A stretch of DNA of 64,000 nucleotides from Kocuria sp. cx-455 (lineage in GTDB: Bacteria; Actinomycetota; Actinomycetes; Actinomycetales; Micrococcaceae), in assembly GCF_014698015.1 (NCBI RefSeq), contig NZ_JACXBS010000002.1, forward strand, positions 62,001 through 126,000. The letters run 5' to 3'. Below are positions 63,122-64,000 of this stretch, one piece after another. The notes under the pieces were generated by a model that did not search any database, was not told where the DNA came from, and was given only the letters and a program-made list of their open reading frames with translations. How positions within the stretch are numbered: the first letter of the stretch is position 1; the number at the start of each line of letters is the position of its first letter. The position numbers were made by a program, and so were the translations under genes.

Positions 63122-64000
63122 ATGGCATCCACCCACGTGGCAGAGCAGATTTTGAGGGGTCAGTCGAGCATCAAGGACTGGCAGGAGGAGTTGTACAAGG
63201 ACTTCCATTCCCATCCGGAACTGGGTTTTTACGAGGAACGCACGTCCGCAATCGTGGCCAAAAAACTCAACGAATTCGGGTTTGAGGTTCACGAAAAGGT
63301 GGGGCCCACCGGCGTCGTCGGCGTGTTGCGCAACGGTGACGGACCCGTGGTACTGATGCGCGCTGACATGGATGCCTTGCCCGTGAAGGAGGCCACCGGC
63401 CTGGACTACGCGAGTACCGAGACGTTCACCGATGAGAACGGAACCACCACGCCGGTGATGCACGCGTGCGGCCACGACGTGCACGTGTCCTCCCTGCTAG
63501 GTGCCGCTCGCCTCATGTCCGAATCCAAGGACGCCTGGCAGGGTACCTTCATAGCGCTGTTCCAACCCGCCGAAGAACTCGGCACGGGAGCCCAGGCCAT
63601 GGTGGATGGCGGCCTGGCAGATGTGATCCCGCAGCCGACCGTGGCGTTGGGTCAGCACGTGATGGCCCAACCCGCGGGAACTGTCTGCACGCACGAGGGC
63701 CCGTTCCTGTCGATGGCGGCGAGCCTTCGCGTAACCCTGTTCGGGCGGGGGAGTCACGGCTCCATGCCGCATCTGTCCATTGATCCTGTGGTGTTGGCGG
63801 CCATGGTGGTCGTGCGACTTCAGGCGGTGGTAGCCCGGGAAATCGAACCGGGTGAATTCGCCGTGTTGACCGTGGGCAAGATCGCGGCCGGGACCAAGAG
63901 CAACATCATTGACGATCACGCCGTGCTCGAACTGAACATCCGTGCGTACGACCCCGCGGTGAAGGATCAGCTGGTCGGGGCCATTGAGCGTATTTCACTC
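63122..64000 (+). CDS. M20D-family amidohydrolase, 3' end outside window
   Basis: The first 293 residues of an N-acyl-amino-acid or hippurate hydrolase. FHSHPELGFYEERT opens it, VVLMRADMDALPVKEATGLDY holds the first metal Asp, MHACGHDVHVSSLLGAA carries Cys-x-His, and LFQPAEELGTGAQAMV the catalytic Glu pair. FGRGSHGSMPHLSIDPVV starts the dimerisation domain. GGAGGG lies 6 bases before ATG. No stop before the window ends. Confidence 0.93.
   Translation, partial: MASTHVAEQILRGQSSIKDWQEELYKDFHSHPELGFYEERTSAIVAKKLNEFGFEVHEKVGPTGVVGVLRNGDGPVVLMRADMDALPVKEATGLDYASTETFTDENGTTTPVMHACGHDVHVSSLLGAARLMSESKDAWQGTFIALFQPAEELGTGAQAMVDGGLADVIPQPTVALGQHVMAQPAGTVCTHEGPFLSMAASLRVTLFGRGSHGSMPHLSIDPVVLAAMVVVRLQAVVAREIEPGEFAVLTVGKIAAGTKSNIIDDHAVLELNIRAYDPAVKDQLVGAIERISL

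Noticed and set aside
62226-63128. Minus-strand frame opposite the TRIC-family gene
   Set aside because: His/Gln-rich shadow composition; the plus strand has both GGGMxRD repeats.

Overview
The window comes from a high-GC Gram-positive actinomycete. Starts are often GTG or TTG, there is a type III polyketide synthase, a mycobacterial-type rifampin ADP-ribosyltransferase, an ArfB-type ribosome rescue factor and linked MSMEG_4193/SCO1664-type genes. The overall gene set looks like Micrococcales (Micrococcaceae-like), but the sequence alone does not fix the genus.

Region 1 (1-1800) is core genome: the end of an HSL-type esterase and the translation-associated ATPase gene ychF. Region 2 (1768-about 9950) is the most unusual part. 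The last 33 bases of ychF are repeated at least five more times in direct orientation, at 5242, 6372, 8252, 8830 and 9378. Most copies still encode a version of the YchF C-terminal peptide followed by a stop. The repeats cut the region into small cassettes of 0.5-3.5 kb. The cassettes carry defence-type genes: a DUF4209/HEPN-like protein, a membrane-anchored beta protein with a SLATT remnant, a nucleotidyltransferase/HEPN pair, a single-chain GmrSD-like (DUF262-DUF1524) protein, and toxin-antitoxin remnants. No recombinase lies in the window. The cassettes become more decayed with distance from ychF, as in an integron array.

Region 3 (10.0-19.3 kb) mixes accessory and decaying genes: an oxidoreductase-methyltransferase fusion with a divergent XRE-cupin regulator, YefM-YoeB, a cytidine deaminase-ASCH fusion, arfB, pspC, an AlkZ/YcaQ-like glycosylase, dodecin and arr. 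It also holds internally deleted remnants of a GNAT, a DUF429 protein and an Fpg/Nei glycosylase. Region 4 (19.4-43.8 kb) is ordinary metabolism and envelope: amidohydrolase, NAD(P)-binding protein, glycerophosphodiesterase, Cu/Zn SOD, a multicopper oxidase with an in-frame TGA, a flavin disulfide reductase, a type III PKS-methyltransferase pair, nitroreductase, a lipase-maturation-factor-like protein, an Rv2629-like protein, an AAA+/VWA pair and a phosphatase/SCO1664 pair.

Region 5 (43.8-54.1 kb) is a complete selenocysteine module. A three-subunit membrane-associated formate dehydrogenase has an in-frame UGA at 44735 and a bacterial-SECIS-like hairpin 11 nt downstream. It is followed by selD (convergent), tRNA-Sec, selA and selB. 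Together they supply the enzyme and all the dedicated factors for co-translational Sec insertion. Region 6 (54.1-64.0 kb) holds household genes: esterases, a TspO-like protein, an EamA transporter, Mug, a membrane protein/HTH pair with an extended operator, PhoD split by an in-frame TGA, a TRIC-family channel and the start of an M20 amidohydrolase that runs off the window.
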